Positions 1-9,801 are shown, numbered from the stretch's first letter. The stretch is DNA of 64,000 nt from Clostridia bacterium (GCA_024404025.1 JAKSQP010000004.1:1-64000); one strand, 5' to 3'. Notes: generated from the sequence alone by a model not told the origin. Program-made: numbers and translations.

Positions 1-354
<354 letters not shown>

Positions 355-549
355 ATTCTATCCCAAAGCCGAAGCCTTAAAATCATTTTCAGAGCTTAAT
401 CGCTCAGATGTCTTCTGACATCTTTTTTCTTGTTTTCACAAGAATTACTGTTGTACTTGAAAGTACTTCTCAAATTAATCTTCAAGGGTTTTTCTTTCTT
501 ATCGTTGTTTAATTTTCAAGGTGCGATCTGCGCCCTCTCTTGCGAGCGC
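355..549 (-). other. 16S rRNA leader transcript
   Basis: The roughly 195-nt spacer between the rRNA promoter and mature 16S contains several small hairpins on the minus strand: GTACTT/AAGTAC, CTTGT/ACAAG and GATGTC/GACATC. It also has a CTTGAAAATTAAACAACG stretch of the kind seen in Firmicutes rRNA leaders and spacers. These fit pre-rRNA processing and antitermination signals. No protein is expected here. A spurious 87-codon frame runs through it on the other strand. Confidence 0.7.
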
Positions 550-555
550 TTGACT

Positions 556-605
556 AATATATCACATCCGTCTCCCTTTGTCAACACTTTTTTGCCCTTT
601 TTTAT
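556..605 (-). promoter_or_regulatory. rRNA operon promoter with UP-like A-tracts
   Basis: On the minus strand a perfect -35 (TTGACA, 579-584) and a -10 (TATATT, 556-561) are 17 nt apart. Two A6 tracts (AAAAAAGGGCAAAAAA, about 587-603) lie directly upstream of the -35, as in UP elements of strong rRNA promoters. The predicted start is near 549, giving a leader of about 195 nt to 16S. Confidence 0.88.
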
Positions 606-750
606 CCGTTCTTTTAAACGCCGCCGTGTGTTTCTTTTTCTTCTCTACACTATGTTGTTTTTCGCTGTTTTGCGGGCATACTATATGATGTGATTTCCAT
701 TGATTACTATATGAATTAAAAATTTTATTTTATAGTTTGGTTTCATTATA

Positions 751-790
751 AAAAACGGAAGCACCGACAGGACCCGGCACTTCCGTTTTC
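751..790 (-). terminator. Intrinsic terminator of the MFS transporter gene
   Basis: Complementary arms AAAACGGAAG / CTTCCGTTTT enclose a G+C-rich centre. On the minus strand the right arm runs into a T-run. It lies 49 nt after the MFS stop codon and upstream of the rRNA promoter, so it insulates the two units. Confidence 0.8.
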
Positions 791-838
791 AGAAGGATGT
801 ATAAATATCGGACACGGACTGCATCCGATCTGTTATTA

Positions 839-2365
839 TCAGTCTTCGTTTTCTTCCTTGACCTGCTTGATGATCTCTTCGGGAATCGCTTCGCCGTGTT
901 TGACAACAAAGATGCAAAGCATCGAAAGAGCGAAGGCAATGGGGCAGTAATAGAAGAGCGACATATATGTTCCGGTGAACATACGGACAATACCGTAGAT
1001 GATCGGAGTTGCGATCTGTGCGGAGAATGTTGCGGTATAGTAATAACCGGTAAATGTGCCGACCTTGTCAATTCCGCCGATTTCAAGAACAAGAGGAAGG
1101 GTGTTGACGGTTATGAACATATTTGCAGCGCCGCCGACAATAAGAGCAACCCAGATAAGTGCGCCGGTAAGGACCGTGATGTTATTGATCTGCGCAACAA
1201 GGTATGCTCCGAAAGCAACGATGAAGGTGGTCAGGCCGAGAAGAATGGTCTTCTTTCTGCCGAGCTTCTTGCCGAGCCAGCCTGCCGGAATTGCGGCAAC
1301 TGCGGATGCAGCTGCGAAAGCGGTAGTCATAACGGTTGCCTGCGCAGTGGTCTTGTTGAGAATTTCCTCTGCAAAGAGAGCAAAGAATGTGCTGACTGCA
1401 TTTGTTCCGCAGAAGAGGAAGAAAAGACCGAGAAGCATAAATATAAGGCTCTTTCTTTCGGAACCCGAAAGCTTTTCTGCTTTTCTTGCAGCCTTTTCAG
1501 CCTTTGCGGCTTCTTTTTCGGCTTTTCTTCTTGCGTTTTCGTCCGCAGCCTTGTTAAGTTCGGCTTTAACCTGAATGCGGCTGTCCGGTTCCTTAACGAA
1601 GAAGAGAATAACGAGCATACCTACGATCATAACAACCGCACCGAGAAGGAATACAAACGGGAAAGTATCAAGCTCGTTGAAATCGTCCGCCTTTGAGTTG
1701 AGACCGGTAACTGCGCAGTAAATTGCGGTTACGATAGTGCCGGCAACAAGTCCGACTGCGCTGCCTGCGCCGCCCATAAGGTTGATAACTGCGTTGCCCT
1801 CCGAGCGAAGTTCGTTGGGTGTAAGATCCGGCATAAGAGCAACAACGGGCGCTCTCCAGAGTGACATAACGAAAACAAAAAGAATGATGAATATCATTGT
1901 AAGGGGAAGCGATGTTGTTTTAAGTGCGATAATAGGAATCAGCGCAAAAAGAATTGCCGAAACGGGAGCACCGTAGATAACATAGGGACGACGTTTGCCG
2001 AAGCGTGAATGAGTGTTATCCGAAAGCTTGCCGAAGGTCGGCTGGAAGATAACGCCGAAAATGTTATCAAAGGTCATAATGATACCGATGAAAAGAGGAA
2101 CAAGCGTGATGCCGCCGCCGATCGCATTGACATCATTTCCGTTTGCGGCTGCAAATTCCGCAAGCTTCGGAAACGCTTCGTTAAGCTTGGCACTCCAGCT
2201 GCTGATGGTTTCACTGCTGTTGAGAAGCCAGTTGAGAAGTTTTGTTATATACGGGTCATAAATTGCCCATGCTATTGATGATGCCAGAAAACCGAAGCCG
2301 GTAAGAATCGTATGCGGATAGTTAAGCTTACCGTTTTCTTTGGCGCAAAAATATTTTTTATCCAT
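839..2365 (-). CDS. MFS transporter, GPH/SLC45-like sugar carrier
   Basis: A 508-residue polytopic membrane protein with about 12 hydrophobic segments. After the second segments comes the loop SDNTHSRFGKRRPYVIYG, the MFS loop 2-3 signature in the form seen in SLC45/GPH-type sugar carriers (established family pattern). A charged Lys/Ala/Glu-rich central loop (about residues 275-300) separates the two six-helix halves. The start is supported by AAGGAG 8 nt upstream. It stands alone between its own promoter and terminator. The substrate cannot be told from sequence, though a sugar or glycoside is likely. It probably acts as a cation symporter in the plasma membrane. Confidence 0.8.
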   Translation of the reverse strand: MDKKYFCAKENGKLNYPHTILTGFGFLASSIAWAIYDPYITKLLNWLLNSSETISSWSAKLNEAFPKLAEFAAANGNDVNAIGGGITLVPLFIGIIMTFDNIFGVIFQPTFGKLSDNTHSRFGKRRPYVIYGAPVSAILFALIPIIALKTTSLPLTMIFIILFVFVMSLWRAPVVALMPDLTPNELRSEGNAVINLMGGAGSAVGLVAGTIVTAIYCAVTGLNSKADDFNELDTFPFVFLLGAVVMIVGMLVILFFVKEPDSRIQVKAELNKAADENARRKAEKEAAKAEKAARKAEKLSGSERKSLIFMLLGLFFLFCGTNAVSTFFALFAEEILNKTTAQATVMTTAFAAASAVAAIPAGWLGKKLGRKKTILLGLTTFIVAFGAYLVAQINNITVLTGALIWVALIVGGAANMFITVNTLPLVLEIGGIDKVGTFTGYYYTATFSAQIATPIIYGIVRMFTGTYMSLFYYCPIAFALSMLCIFVVKHGEAIPEEIIKQVKEENED

Positions 2366-2395
2366 TTCTATTCTCCTTCTTTGGAAAGTAAATTC

Positions 2396-2424
2396 ATTAT
2401 ATCATTATTATCTGCGTTTTTAAA
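2396..2424 (-). promoter_or_regulatory. Probable promoter of the MFS transporter gene
   Basis: On the minus strand a perfect -10 TATAAT (2396-2401) has a weak -35 TTTAAA (2419-2424) at 17-nt spacing. The predicted start lies about 24 nt before the start codon. Confidence 0.5.
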
Positions 2425-2514
2425 TAGAGCAATATAGCCTAAAAATTTGCTCGTTTTTTGTCAGTCTTGCCGAATGATCCTTCGGTTCCTTTTATACAAT
2501 TATATATATGATAA

Positions 2515-2543
2515 TTGACAACTATGACCGCTTATGATATATT
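2515..2543 (+). promoter_or_regulatory. Promoter of the prsW-like gene
   Basis: A perfect -35 TTGACA (2515-2520) and -10 TATATT (2538-2543) are separated by 17 nt. The predicted start near 2550 lies downstream of the in-frame TTG (2515) and ATG (2524), so those codons cannot be the usual start of the gene. Confidence 0.8.
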
Positions 2544-2574
2544 TCATTCAGAATCTTTCATTGAGGCTCATTTT

Positions 2575-3498
2575 ATGAAATCAATAACACTTTTTCTTAT
2601 GGCGGTTATTCCCGCCGCCGCACTCTGCGTTTATATTTACAAAAAAGACCGCACCGATAAGGAGCCGGTTTCTCTTCTGCTGAAGCTGTTTCTGCTCGGC
2701 GCTCTGATCACCGTTCCGACCTCGATAATTGAGGGGATAACGGAGCCGGTCATCCGTGGCATATTTTCCGCTTACGGCGATGTCAGCTCGATGCCATTTG
2801 TTATATATATCTTTTATCAATTTATATATAACACCTTCGGAATTGCACTCGTTGAAGAGGGCATGAAATGGTATGTTGTTATGAAAACCACAAAACGAAA
2901 CGGCAATTTCAACAGCCTTTTTGACGGCGTTATTTATTCCGTTTTCGTTTCGCTCGGCTTTGCGGCGCTTGAAAACATAATGTATGTTTTCAATTCAAAC
3001 AGCTTTGCCGACGGCTTTTCAATCGCATTCGCAAGATTTTTCACATCCGTGCCGGGTCACATGTTTTTCTCCGTTGCTATGGGCTACTGCTATTCGATGT
3101 GGCACATTTTTGACCTTGCAAAGCAATGCGAAGCGGCTTATGTTTCAAACGGGATCGTGAAGCAGAAAGGTTTGCCTTTTGACGGCGAAAATTGGCTCAG
3201 GCGAAGCATAATTTATCCGACGGCAATTCACGGGATCTGGGATTTTTTATGCTCCGAAAGGCTCCCTTCGCTCTGGCTTTATGTGTTCATCATTTTCCTT
3301 TATATCGTCGGATTTTACAGAATAAAAAAACTTTCAAAGGCCGATAATTATGACCGGAGCATTGCTCTCGGCCTGACGGTAAAGAAATATCCCGAAATCA
3401 GGGAGTTCTTTGCGGCAAGAGCGGCGCAGCAGACGGTTACTCCCCGTTCGGTCATTTCGGGAGAATATTTCAATAAAGGCGAAAACGGACTGCGATGA
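2575..3498 (+). CDS. PrsW-family glutamic intramembrane protease
   Basis: A 307-residue membrane protein. The PrsW family (MEROPS M82/CAAX-like superfamily) is recognised by the motifs LVEEGMKW (paired Glu), FDG, GFAALEN and two later conserved His positions (GHMFFS and IHGIWDF), all lying in or beside hydrophobic segments. In Bacillus, PrsW cleaves the anti-sigma factor RsiW. The target here is unknown, and no sigma/anti-sigma pair is nearby. I chose ATG 2575 because GAGG lies 8 nt upstream and because a consensus promoter occupies the region of the earlier in-frame TTG and ATG codons. The gene is monocistronic and ends inside a bidirectional terminator stem. Confidence 0.85.
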   Translation: MKSITLFLMAVIPAAALCVYIYKKDRTDKEPVSLLLKLFLLGALITVPTSIIEGITEPVIRGIFSAYGDVSSMPFVIYIFYQFIYNTFGIALVEEGMKWYVVMKTTKRNGNFNSLFDGVIYSVFVSLGFAALENIMYVFNSNSFADGFSIAFARFFTSVPGHMFFSVAMGYCYSMWHIFDLAKQCEAAYVSNGIVKQKGLPFDGENWLRRSIIYPTAIHGIWDFLCSERLPSLWLYVFIIFLYIVGFYRIKKLSKADNYDRSIALGLTVKKYPEIREFFAARAAQQTVTPRSVISGEYFNKGENGLR

Positions 3499-3518
3499 AA
3501 ATCATCACAGTCCGTTTA
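3483..3518. terminator. Bidirectional terminator between prsW-like and PHP genes
   Basis: A long near-perfect hairpin: AAACGGACTG and CAGTCCGTTT form the outer stem, and GATGA/TCATC extend it inward around an AAA loop. A- and T-rich flanks make it usable by both convergent genes. The stop codon of the protease gene lies within the stem. Confidence 0.85.
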
Positions 3519-3522
3519 TAAA

Positions 3523-4389
3523 TTATTGTTCTTTTTCCGCCTGGACCTTGCGCTTTTTCATTTTTGCTTTATACGAATTGAGCGCTTTGAGCGAAGCATC
3601 GGGAGTTGTGCATTCGCCGATTGAAATTGACTTTTCGGTATACATTCCCTTGAATTCCGTTCCGCCGATGGTAAGAATTCCGGCCTTCTTTGCCTTTTCA
3701 AGAAGCGCAGTCTGCTGTTCTTCGGTGTTTGACGGATGCCATACTTCAACGCCGTCAAGTCCCTCTGCGATAAGCTCTTCAAAAAGCTCAAAGTTATTGT
3801 ATTTTCCGGGATGAGCAAGGACTGCGATTCCGCCTGCTTCGTGAATGGCGGCAACCACTTCCGACGGTTCAGAATAAACTGCTTTAACAAGAACATTCTC
3901 TGCACTTTCGGGAGAAAAAAGCTCGTGATAAAGATCGCCGTAAATCTTATCGGTAAGCCCGCATTCCATAAGAGCGTGCATAATATGCTGCTCAAAAACT
4001 GCAGTTGATCCCGACGCACACTTGAGAACAAGCTCGGGGGTTATGGGATATTTACGTGCAATTTTGAGCGTCATCATCTGGCTTGCTTTTTTCCTTGCAA
4101 CTATATTACGGTGGCACAGACCTTCAAGCCTGTCCGGGCTGTCACTCATATAACAAATTATATCTGCGTAACTGTCTCTTTTTGAATCATAAGCTGATAT
4201 TTCAACGCCGGGAATAACGGTTATTCCCCTGCGTTCGCCTATAATTTTTGCCCTTACCGTGCCCGCCTGGCAGTCACGGTCTGTTATAGCTATTGTATCA
4301 ACACCACGCTTCTGAGCCAGCACTATGAGATCATCAATTCCCATCGAGCTGTCTGAAAGCTTGGTATGACAATGCAAATCTCCTGCCAT
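3523..4389 (-). CDS. PHP-domain phosphoesterase (TrpH/YciV-like)
   Basis: A 288-residue cytoplasmic protein. The N-terminus DLHCHTKLSD supplies the H-x-H metal motif of the PHP superfamily, followed by AITDRD, GVEIS and, near residue 192, VLAHPGKY. These metal ligands match the stand-alone TrpH/RNase AM-like group, which removes phosphates from nucleotide or RNA 3'-phosphate substrates (known for characterised members). Length and layout match that group. It is convergent with the protease gene and reads from its own region upstream of mnmA. The exact substrate is inferred only by family. Confidence 0.8.
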   Translation of the reverse strand: MAGDLHCHTKLSDSSMGIDDLIVLAQKRGVDTIAITDRDCQAGTVRAKIIGERRGITVIPGVEISAYDSKRDSYADIICYMSDSPDRLEGLCHRNIVARKKASQMMTLKIARKYPITPELVLKCASGSTAVFEQHIMHALMECGLTDKIYGDLYHELFSPESAENVLVKAVYSEPSEVVAAIHEAGGIAVLAHPGKYNNFELFEELIAEGLDGVEVWHPSNTEEQQTALLEKAKKAGILTIGGTEFKGMYTEKSISIGECTTPDASLKALNSYKAKMKKRKVQAEKEQ

Positions 4390-4551
4390 ACTGTCTTATA
4401 CCTCTTTCAAAAATGTGCAAAATACCTCAATATAGCTCTATTATATAACATTGTTTTCTTTTCTGCAAGACTTTTTTACTTTTTAACAAAATTTTTTCAA
4501 ATAGTATTGGATTAAAGAAATCAATATGATAGAATAAAAAAGGTGATAATT

Positions 4552-5583
4552 ATGAAAAAGATTGCAGTCGGCTTGAGCGGCGGAGTTGACAGCGCCGCAG
4601 CGGCTTATCTCCTTAAAAATCAAGGCTTTGAGGTCTTGGGAATAACTCTTCGTCTTAAGCCCGGCAGCCTTGCGGACAAAGACATTGAAGATGCGGAAAA
4701 GGTTGCACAGGCCGTCGGAATCCCCCTTGAAATTCTTGATTTGAGAGATTATTTCAGAAAGAACATCATTGAACCGTTCGGTGCGGAATATCTCGCAGGC
4801 CGCACCCCGAATCCCTGCATTGAATGCAATAAGCTCATTAAATTCGGTGCCATGCTTGATTTCGCAAAGGAAAAAGGATGCGAAAAAATCGCAACGGGTC
4901 ATTATGCTTCAATCGAATGTATAAACGGAAAATATATGCTGCGCAAAACAGACAGTTCAAAGGATCAGAGCTATTTTCTTTTCCGGCTCGGCCAGGAACA
5001 GCTTTCGATGATCGAGCTTCCTCTTGCCGGAATGGAAAAAACCGAAATCCGGCGCCTTGCGAAAAAGGCGGGAATTTCGGTTGCGGATAAAAAGGACAGC
5101 CAGGAAATCTGCTTTGTGCCGGATGATGATTACATTGCCTTTCTTTCATCGGAGGGGATTTCCTCTCCCTGCGGCAATATAATTGATACTCAAGGAAACA
5201 TTCTCGGCAGACACAACGGGATCACAAATTATACCGTCGGCCAGAGAAAGGGGCTCGGCGCTTTCGGCAAGCCGATGTTCGTCATCTCTCTGAACGCCGA
5301 AAACAACACCGTCACCATCGGCGAAAACGGCGCTCAATACAGCCCGGGGCTGACTGCCGACAGAGTAAGCTGGGCTGCGGACGCTCCCCGTGAGCCGTTT
5401 GAAGCAGATGTTAAAATCCGCTTCCGTGCAAAGGAGCAGCCGGCACTCATCATTCCCTGCGGCAACACCTTTGCCGTTAAATTCAAAGAGCCCCAGCGTT
5501 CGGTGACACCGGGGCAGAGCGCCGTTATATATAAGGATGATTATGTCATCGGCGGCGGAAGGATCATCACCCGGTCAGATTAA
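4552..5583 (+). CDS. mnmA: tRNA-specific 2-thiouridylase MnmA
   Basis: A 343-residue enzyme that thiolates U34 of tRNA-Lys, -Glu and -Gln, using ATP and sulfur from a cysteine desulfurase relay. The ATP-pyrophosphatase P-loop GLSGGVDS is at the N-terminus. The catalytic cysteines are both present: C89 in NPCIECN and C187 in EICFVPD. The motif ATGHYA is also seen. The C-terminal beta-barrel domain follows from about residue 270. ATG 4552 is chosen over GTG 4543 because the GTG is part of the ribosome-binding sequence AAAGGTGA. The 3' end overlaps the convergent S1-protein gene by 4 nt, so the two stop codons interlock. Confidence 0.95.
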   Translation: MKKIAVGLSGGVDSAAAAYLLKNQGFEVLGITLRLKPGSLADKDIEDAEKVAQAVGIPLEILDLRDYFRKNIIEPFGAEYLAGRTPNPCIECNKLIKFGAMLDFAKEKGCEKIATGHYASIECINGKYMLRKTDSSKDQSYFLFRLGQEQLSMIELPLAGMEKTEIRRLAKKAGISVADKKDSQEICFVPDDDYIAFLSSEGISSPCGNIIDTQGNILGRHNGITNYTVGQRKGLGAFGKPMFVISLNAENNTVTIGENGAQYSPGLTADRVSWAADAPREPFEADVKIRFRAKEQPALIIPCGNTFAVKFKEPQRSVTPGQSAVIYKDDYVIGGGRIITRSD

Positions 5584-6503
5584 AAAACGCTTTCGATAAC
5601 TTTATCGCTTTCGGCAGGAGAATATACCCATCGGTCAATATGACCGGAGGTTATAAAATATCCCGGCGGCTCAATCGGATAATCCGCCTTGAACGAATCA
5701 ACAATGATCAGCTTGATCTTCATTTTTGACGGAATTATGCTCTTCACATAAACACCTGCGTGGCTTCCGACCTCAACACCCTCGGAATATTCTGCAAGGC
5801 CTGCAAGATTCGGAGCGAGTTCAACGAAAATACCGTATTTTTCAACAGAACGCACAATGCCCGGAACAGTTTCACCAACTGAAATGGCGGAGGCGTTCTG
5901 TTCCCATGTTCCGAGAAGCTCACGGTGACTTAAAGTGATTCTGCCAGATTCATCAACGCTCTTGACTACCGCCCTGATTCTCTGACCGGGCGTGAATCTT
6001 GCCGAGGGATGCGGAATCCTTGAAACGGATATGCTGTCTATCGGCATAAGCGCATTGATTCCTGCGCCGATGTCACAGAACACTCCGAAGCCTTCAATAT
6101 GCGTCACTCCCGCTTCGATAACATCGCCCGCCCGCAGAGAAGAAATATATTCCTCTGCGCACGCCTGCTGAACTTTTTTTCTGCTCAACACGGCGACCTC
6201 ATTTCCGAAAACATCTTTTTCAAAACCTGTTACCGTAAAGGCAACGGGTTTATTTACTCTTGAAATAAGCGCAATATCCCTCACGGAACCGTCTTCAATT
6301 CCGATTGCTCCTTCATTTCTCGGAATAATGCCGTTCATGCAGCCGAGGTCAACATGGAGATTATGTTCGCCGTCACACCTCGTCACTCTTCCCTCAAGCA
6401 CCGCTCCCGAATAACACGCTTCCCTGATTCCCGCCTGACCCGACAGAAATCTTCTGTTTTCGTCCGTTGTTATTATCTGACCTTCCGGTTTATACAGTTT
6501 CAT
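5580..6503 (-). CDS. S1 RNA-binding domain protein (three S1 repeats)
   Basis: A 307-residue protein with an N-terminal degenerate S1-like fold (about 35-115), a clear S1 domain (about 125-205, with GFGVFCDIG) and a third S1 domain (about 215-285, with KYGIFVELAPNLAGLAE). Such proteins bind RNA and resemble short ribosomal protein S1 homologues of Clostridia. Whether it works on ribosomes is inference. I place the start at 6503 (MKLYKPEG), preceded by GGTGG, rather than at 6557, which has no ribosome-binding site. It follows spoIIE by 60 nt and may be co-transcribed with it. Confidence 0.8.
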   Translation of the reverse strand: MKLYKPEGQIITTDENRRFLSGQAGIREACYSGAVLEGRVTRCDGEHNLHVDLGCMNGIIPRNEGAIGIEDGSVRDIALISRVNKPVAFTVTGFEKDVFGNEVAVLSRKKVQQACAEEYISSLRAGDVIEAGVTHIEGFGVFCDIGAGINALMPIDSISVSRIPHPSARFTPGQRIRAVVKSVDESGRITLSHRELLGTWEQNASAISVGETVPGIVRSVEKYGIFVELAPNLAGLAEYSEGVEVGSHAGVYVKSIIPSKMKIKLIIVDSFKADYPIEPPGYFITSGHIDRWVYSPAESDKVIESVF

Positions 6504-6563
6504 TTCATACCACCATTCCGTTATTTTTTCTAAATTATATGCGGCATTGTTTAACATAATACT

Positions 6564-8858
6564 TTAAAGTTCTTCCGTCAGCACGGCAATAACCGTCATA
6601 TCGTCATATCCTTCGCCGCATTTATTCCTTGCCGTGTTGAGGATCAGCTCCGAAAAGGTCTGCGGATCGCATTCGCCGTCTGCCGAGCGGATTTCCTCCG
6701 CTATCCAAGAATTCCCACTTCCGAGAATTCCGTCGCTTACCATCAGAAGCAGGTCGCCTCCACGCATTTTGAATTCATATTTGCTGAAGCTTGCCTTGCT
6801 TAAAATCCCGAGCGGAGTTGACGGGATTTCAACCGTTCTGACCCTGCCCGAAAATGTATGATATGATGCTGCGGCTCCTGATTTAAAGAGCATTGCCTCG
6901 CCCGTGAAAAGATCGATTCTTGCCATATCGAGAGTTGAAACCGATTCATCATCGGATTTGACCGCAAGAGCCGAATTTGTTATATTCAGCGCCGTGTCGG
7001 GACTTAATCCGGCTTTGATAAGGCGTGAAAACAGCTCAACCGTCATTGTTGAATCAACCGCCGCTCTGCCGCCCGTTCCCATGCCGTCACTCAACACAAC
7101 ATAGGCAGCGTTTTCCGTTCGAAAAAGTTCAAAATAATCACCGCAGAGCTTCTGATTTCCGCAGCTTGCCTTTGCGGAGCCGACGGAAACTCTGAACAGT
7201 TCCTTTCTGCAAAAAACAAGCTCTTTATTCTGCTTTGATTCTCTGATTTTCGGCGGCATCAGTTCTGCTCCGAGCTCTCTTGAAAGCTCTGCCGTAAGCC
7301 TCGAAAGGCTTATGCCTGCCGGTATGCTTTTCACAACGCATTCAAGCTTCAGCGCTCCCGATGACGGGCAAACACATTTGACCGAAACCGTTTCAAATCC
7401 GCTTTCCGAGAGCACTCTCGAAGCGGTTTTTTCTTTTCCGAAAAGCATTGACGCCCCGTCACGGGTCTGCTCCGCAAGCTCCCGGAGAAGCGCCGCCATC
7501 CAGTCAAACTGTCCGCAGGCAAGCTCCCGGTTTCTTGCCGAATTCGCATTAAGAGCGTTGATCGCCTTGCGCCCCGCATAAATACGGTTAAAATTATCCG
7601 CCAGCCTCGGCACACTCGGGCATTTTGAATTGAAATCAAGCGAAAAATCCATTGCGCTGATTTCTTCTCCCCGTGAAAGTTTATCCGTTATCGCTTCAAA
7701 ATCTCCGTTTTCAGGGCAAAAAGTGTCTTTAAGCCTGCACGATGAGCAGACTCTTTCTCTGACTCTCATGCACACGATAATATCCGTTGACGGGGCCATA
7801 GCGTTAATTCCCTGCGAAACCGACGAAACGCAGGACGAAACCGACGATATGGCATTGGCGGCATTTTTAAGTCTTTCTCCGGCAGATGAAAATTCAAGCC
7901 GTATTCTGCCTGCTCCGGGCTCACGGATCCTGCTTTTGACCTTCGCCAGTTTCTTTCCCGGAATGAGAACAAAAATCAGAGCCGCCGCCGCAGTCTGCGC
8001 AAAAACCGCAATGCCCTCCGCCGTGCCGTCAATCAGCGATATTATTCCCGAAACAACCGAAAATGCAAGTGCGCAGCCGAATCTGCCGAATTTTGAAAAT
8101 ATGCCTCCCAAAAGTCCGCATATACCGAGCCCCGAAGCAAGAGCGGCTCCCGTGCCGCCGACTGCGCTTCCGGCGCCCATAACGATTCCCGAAACGCTCC
8201 CTCCGGTCTGGCCGAAAAGATAGGATGCAACAAGCGTAACAAACGCCGCAAACATTCCCGCCGGCCTGAATCCTGCAAAGCTTATTTCCGATGATCCGAG
8301 CAGAAGAGAACACAGGCTGACCGATATGCAGGTGAGCGCATGATCATCAAGCATATAAGGGCTTCGCTTTTTCAGAATGCAGTCCACTGCGCCCGAATAA
8401 AATGTGACCGACGATGCGGCAAGGCACGAGGAGCAGGCGCTCATCACAAGCGAATAGAGCGACGGTTCTCCGCTGAACATCGTTACCGCTCCGCACAGAA
8501 AAGAAACAAGAAAAACACAGATCGAAAGCGCATATCTGCTCTTTGGGCGATATCCGGTTTTTTCAAAAAAGAATTTTATTCCCGCCGTTCCCGCAAGCGG
8601 CACAAGAGTGTTGATAAGCTCTGCTCCCGAAAGGCGAAGGAAGCCTCCGAGGAACGCTCCGGCAGCGGCAACCGGAAACGAAATTCCCGTGCACGCCGCC
8701 GCAAATCCGGTGCTGAACGGCACATGAACCGAAAAAAGCCTTGCTCCGGACAAAATAAATCCTCCCAGAAAACACAGGCTGAACGAAATGATTTCAACCC
8801 CCTTGTTCCAGAGCCTGTCCAGATTATCCTCCTGCCCGATGGTTTTTATATTTTCCAT
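6564..8858 (-). CDS. spoIIE: Stage II sporulation protein E, SigF-activating phosphatase
   Basis: A 764-residue protein (Bacillus SpoIIE is about 827). The N-terminal 300 residues contain about ten hydrophobic segments, followed by a central oligomerisation/FtsZ-binding region and a C-terminal PP2C phosphatase domain (about 560-760). Metal-binding aspartates are visible in LSDGMGTGGRA, SDGIL and DDMTVIAV. In sporulating Firmicutes SpoIIE dephosphorylates SpoIIAA, freeing SigF in the forespore and taking part in polar septation. The start has AAAGGAG 8 nt upstream. Its presence is good evidence that the organism has a sporulation programme. It is divergent from rlmB. Confidence 0.95.
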   Translation of the reverse strand: MENIKTIGQEDNLDRLWNKGVEIISFSLCFLGGFILSGARLFSVHVPFSTGFAAACTGISFPVAAAGAFLGGFLRLSGAELINTLVPLAGTAGIKFFFEKTGYRPKSRYALSICVFLVSFLCGAVTMFSGEPSLYSLVMSACSSCLAASSVTFYSGAVDCILKKRSPYMLDDHALTCISVSLCSLLLGSSEISFAGFRPAGMFAAFVTLVASYLFGQTGGSVSGIVMGAGSAVGGTGAALASGLGICGLLGGIFSKFGRFGCALAFSVVSGIISLIDGTAEGIAVFAQTAAAALIFVLIPGKKLAKVKSRIREPGAGRIRLEFSSAGERLKNAANAISSVSSCVSSVSQGINAMAPSTDIIVCMRVRERVCSSCRLKDTFCPENGDFEAITDKLSRGEEISAMDFSLDFNSKCPSVPRLADNFNRIYAGRKAINALNANSARNRELACGQFDWMAALLRELAEQTRDGASMLFGKEKTASRVLSESGFETVSVKCVCPSSGALKLECVVKSIPAGISLSRLTAELSRELGAELMPPKIRESKQNKELVFCRKELFRVSVGSAKASCGNQKLCGDYFELFRTENAAYVVLSDGMGTGGRAAVDSTMTVELFSRLIKAGLSPDTALNITNSALAVKSDDESVSTLDMARIDLFTGEAMLFKSGAAASYHTFSGRVRTVEIPSTPLGILSKASFSKYEFKMRGGDLLLMVSDGILGSGNSWIAEEIRSADGECDPQTFSELILNTARNKCGEGYDDMTVIAVLTEEL

Positions 8859-9052
8859 TTTTCAAACTCCTTTATCGAGGCTGTATCAATTTTAAACTCA
8901 ATATCAAACGAAATAAGTCATATTTGGTTGCCTGACCGGAAGAAATCGAAAGAATTTTTCGCAAATATTTTACTAATACTGTTTATTTTTATTTTTTTAT
9001 GATATAATAAATTGATTATAGACAATTTGCGACAAGGGAAGGTAACTCCGCT

Positions 9053-9796
9053 ATGGAAATGCAAAACGAACACGAGGACCTCATCATAGGCAGAAACGCC
9101 GTTTCGGAGGCTGTCAGAAGCGGCAGAACGATTGACAGCCTGCTCGTTGCCAAAGGCGAAAGAGGCGGCTCGATAGGAGCAATTATTTCAAAATGCCGTG
9201 AAAAGGGAATCGTTATTAAAGAGGTTGACCGCAGAAAGCTTGACAGCCTCTGCGGCGGCGAAAACCATCAGGGCGTTGCCGCCCGGGCTTCGGTTCACGA
9301 ATATTCTTCAATCGACGATATTCTTGAGAATGCACGGTCAAAGGGAGAAGCTCCGTTCGTTATTGTCTGCGATGAAATCGAAGACCCCCACAATCTCGGC
9401 GCAATCATCAGAACGGCGGATGCCTGCGGCGCTCACGGAGTGATCATTCCGAAGCGCAGAGGAGTTTCGCTCACTTATGCAGTCGGTAAGGTTTCGGCAG
9501 GCGCAATCGAATATGTGCCCGTTGCGAGGGTTTCAAATCTTTCCGCCGCTCTCGATGAGCTGAAAGAAAAAGGCTTCTGGATATATGCCGCCGATATGGA
9601 CGGCACCCGCTGGGACGAGCAGGATTATTCTGGCAGCGTTGCTCTTGTTGTTGGCTCCGAAGGAAGAGGCGTAGGCAGACTTGTTAAAGAAAAATGCGAT
9701 TTCATTGTTTCCCTGCCGATGAAAGGCAAAATAAACTCTCTCAATGCCTCCGTTGCGGCCGGCATTCTGATGTATGAAGTAGCACGAAAGAGGTGA
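9053..9796 (+). CDS. rlmB: 23S rRNA (guanosine-2'-O-)-methyltransferase RlmB, SpoU family
   Basis: A 247-residue SpoU/TrmH-family enzyme that uses S-adenosylmethionine to methylate a guanosine ribose in 23S rRNA. An N-terminal substrate-binding domain (LIIGRNAVSEAVR) is followed by the knotted SPOUT domain with all three motifs: DPHNLGAIIRTADACG, VVGSEGRGV and LPMKGKINSLNASVA. It opens a compact rightward operon that reaches 17.8 kb. TATAAT at 9003-9008 is a probable -10. The stop codon overlaps the ribosome-binding site of the next gene (AGAGGTGA), so the two are translationally coupled. A second ATG at 9059 is an alternative start. Confidence 0.93.
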   Translation: MEMQNEHEDLIIGRNAVSEAVRSGRTIDSLLVAKGERGGSIGAIISKCREKGIVIKEVDRRKLDSLCGGENHQGVAARASVHEYSSIDDILENARSKGEAPFVIVCDEIEDPHNLGAIIRTADACGAHGVIIPKRRGVSLTYAVGKVSAGAIEYVPVARVSNLSAALDELKEKGFWIYAADMDGTRWDEQDYSGSVALVVGSEGRGVGRLVKEKCDFIVSLPMKGKINSLNASVAAGILMYEVARKR

Positions 9797-9801
9797 CCGA
9801 A

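Noticed and set aside
9022..9034. Spo0A box near the spoIIE-rlmB divergent region
   Set aside because: TGCGACAAG matches only 7 of 9 positions of the box and lies on the rlmB side; too weak to claim.
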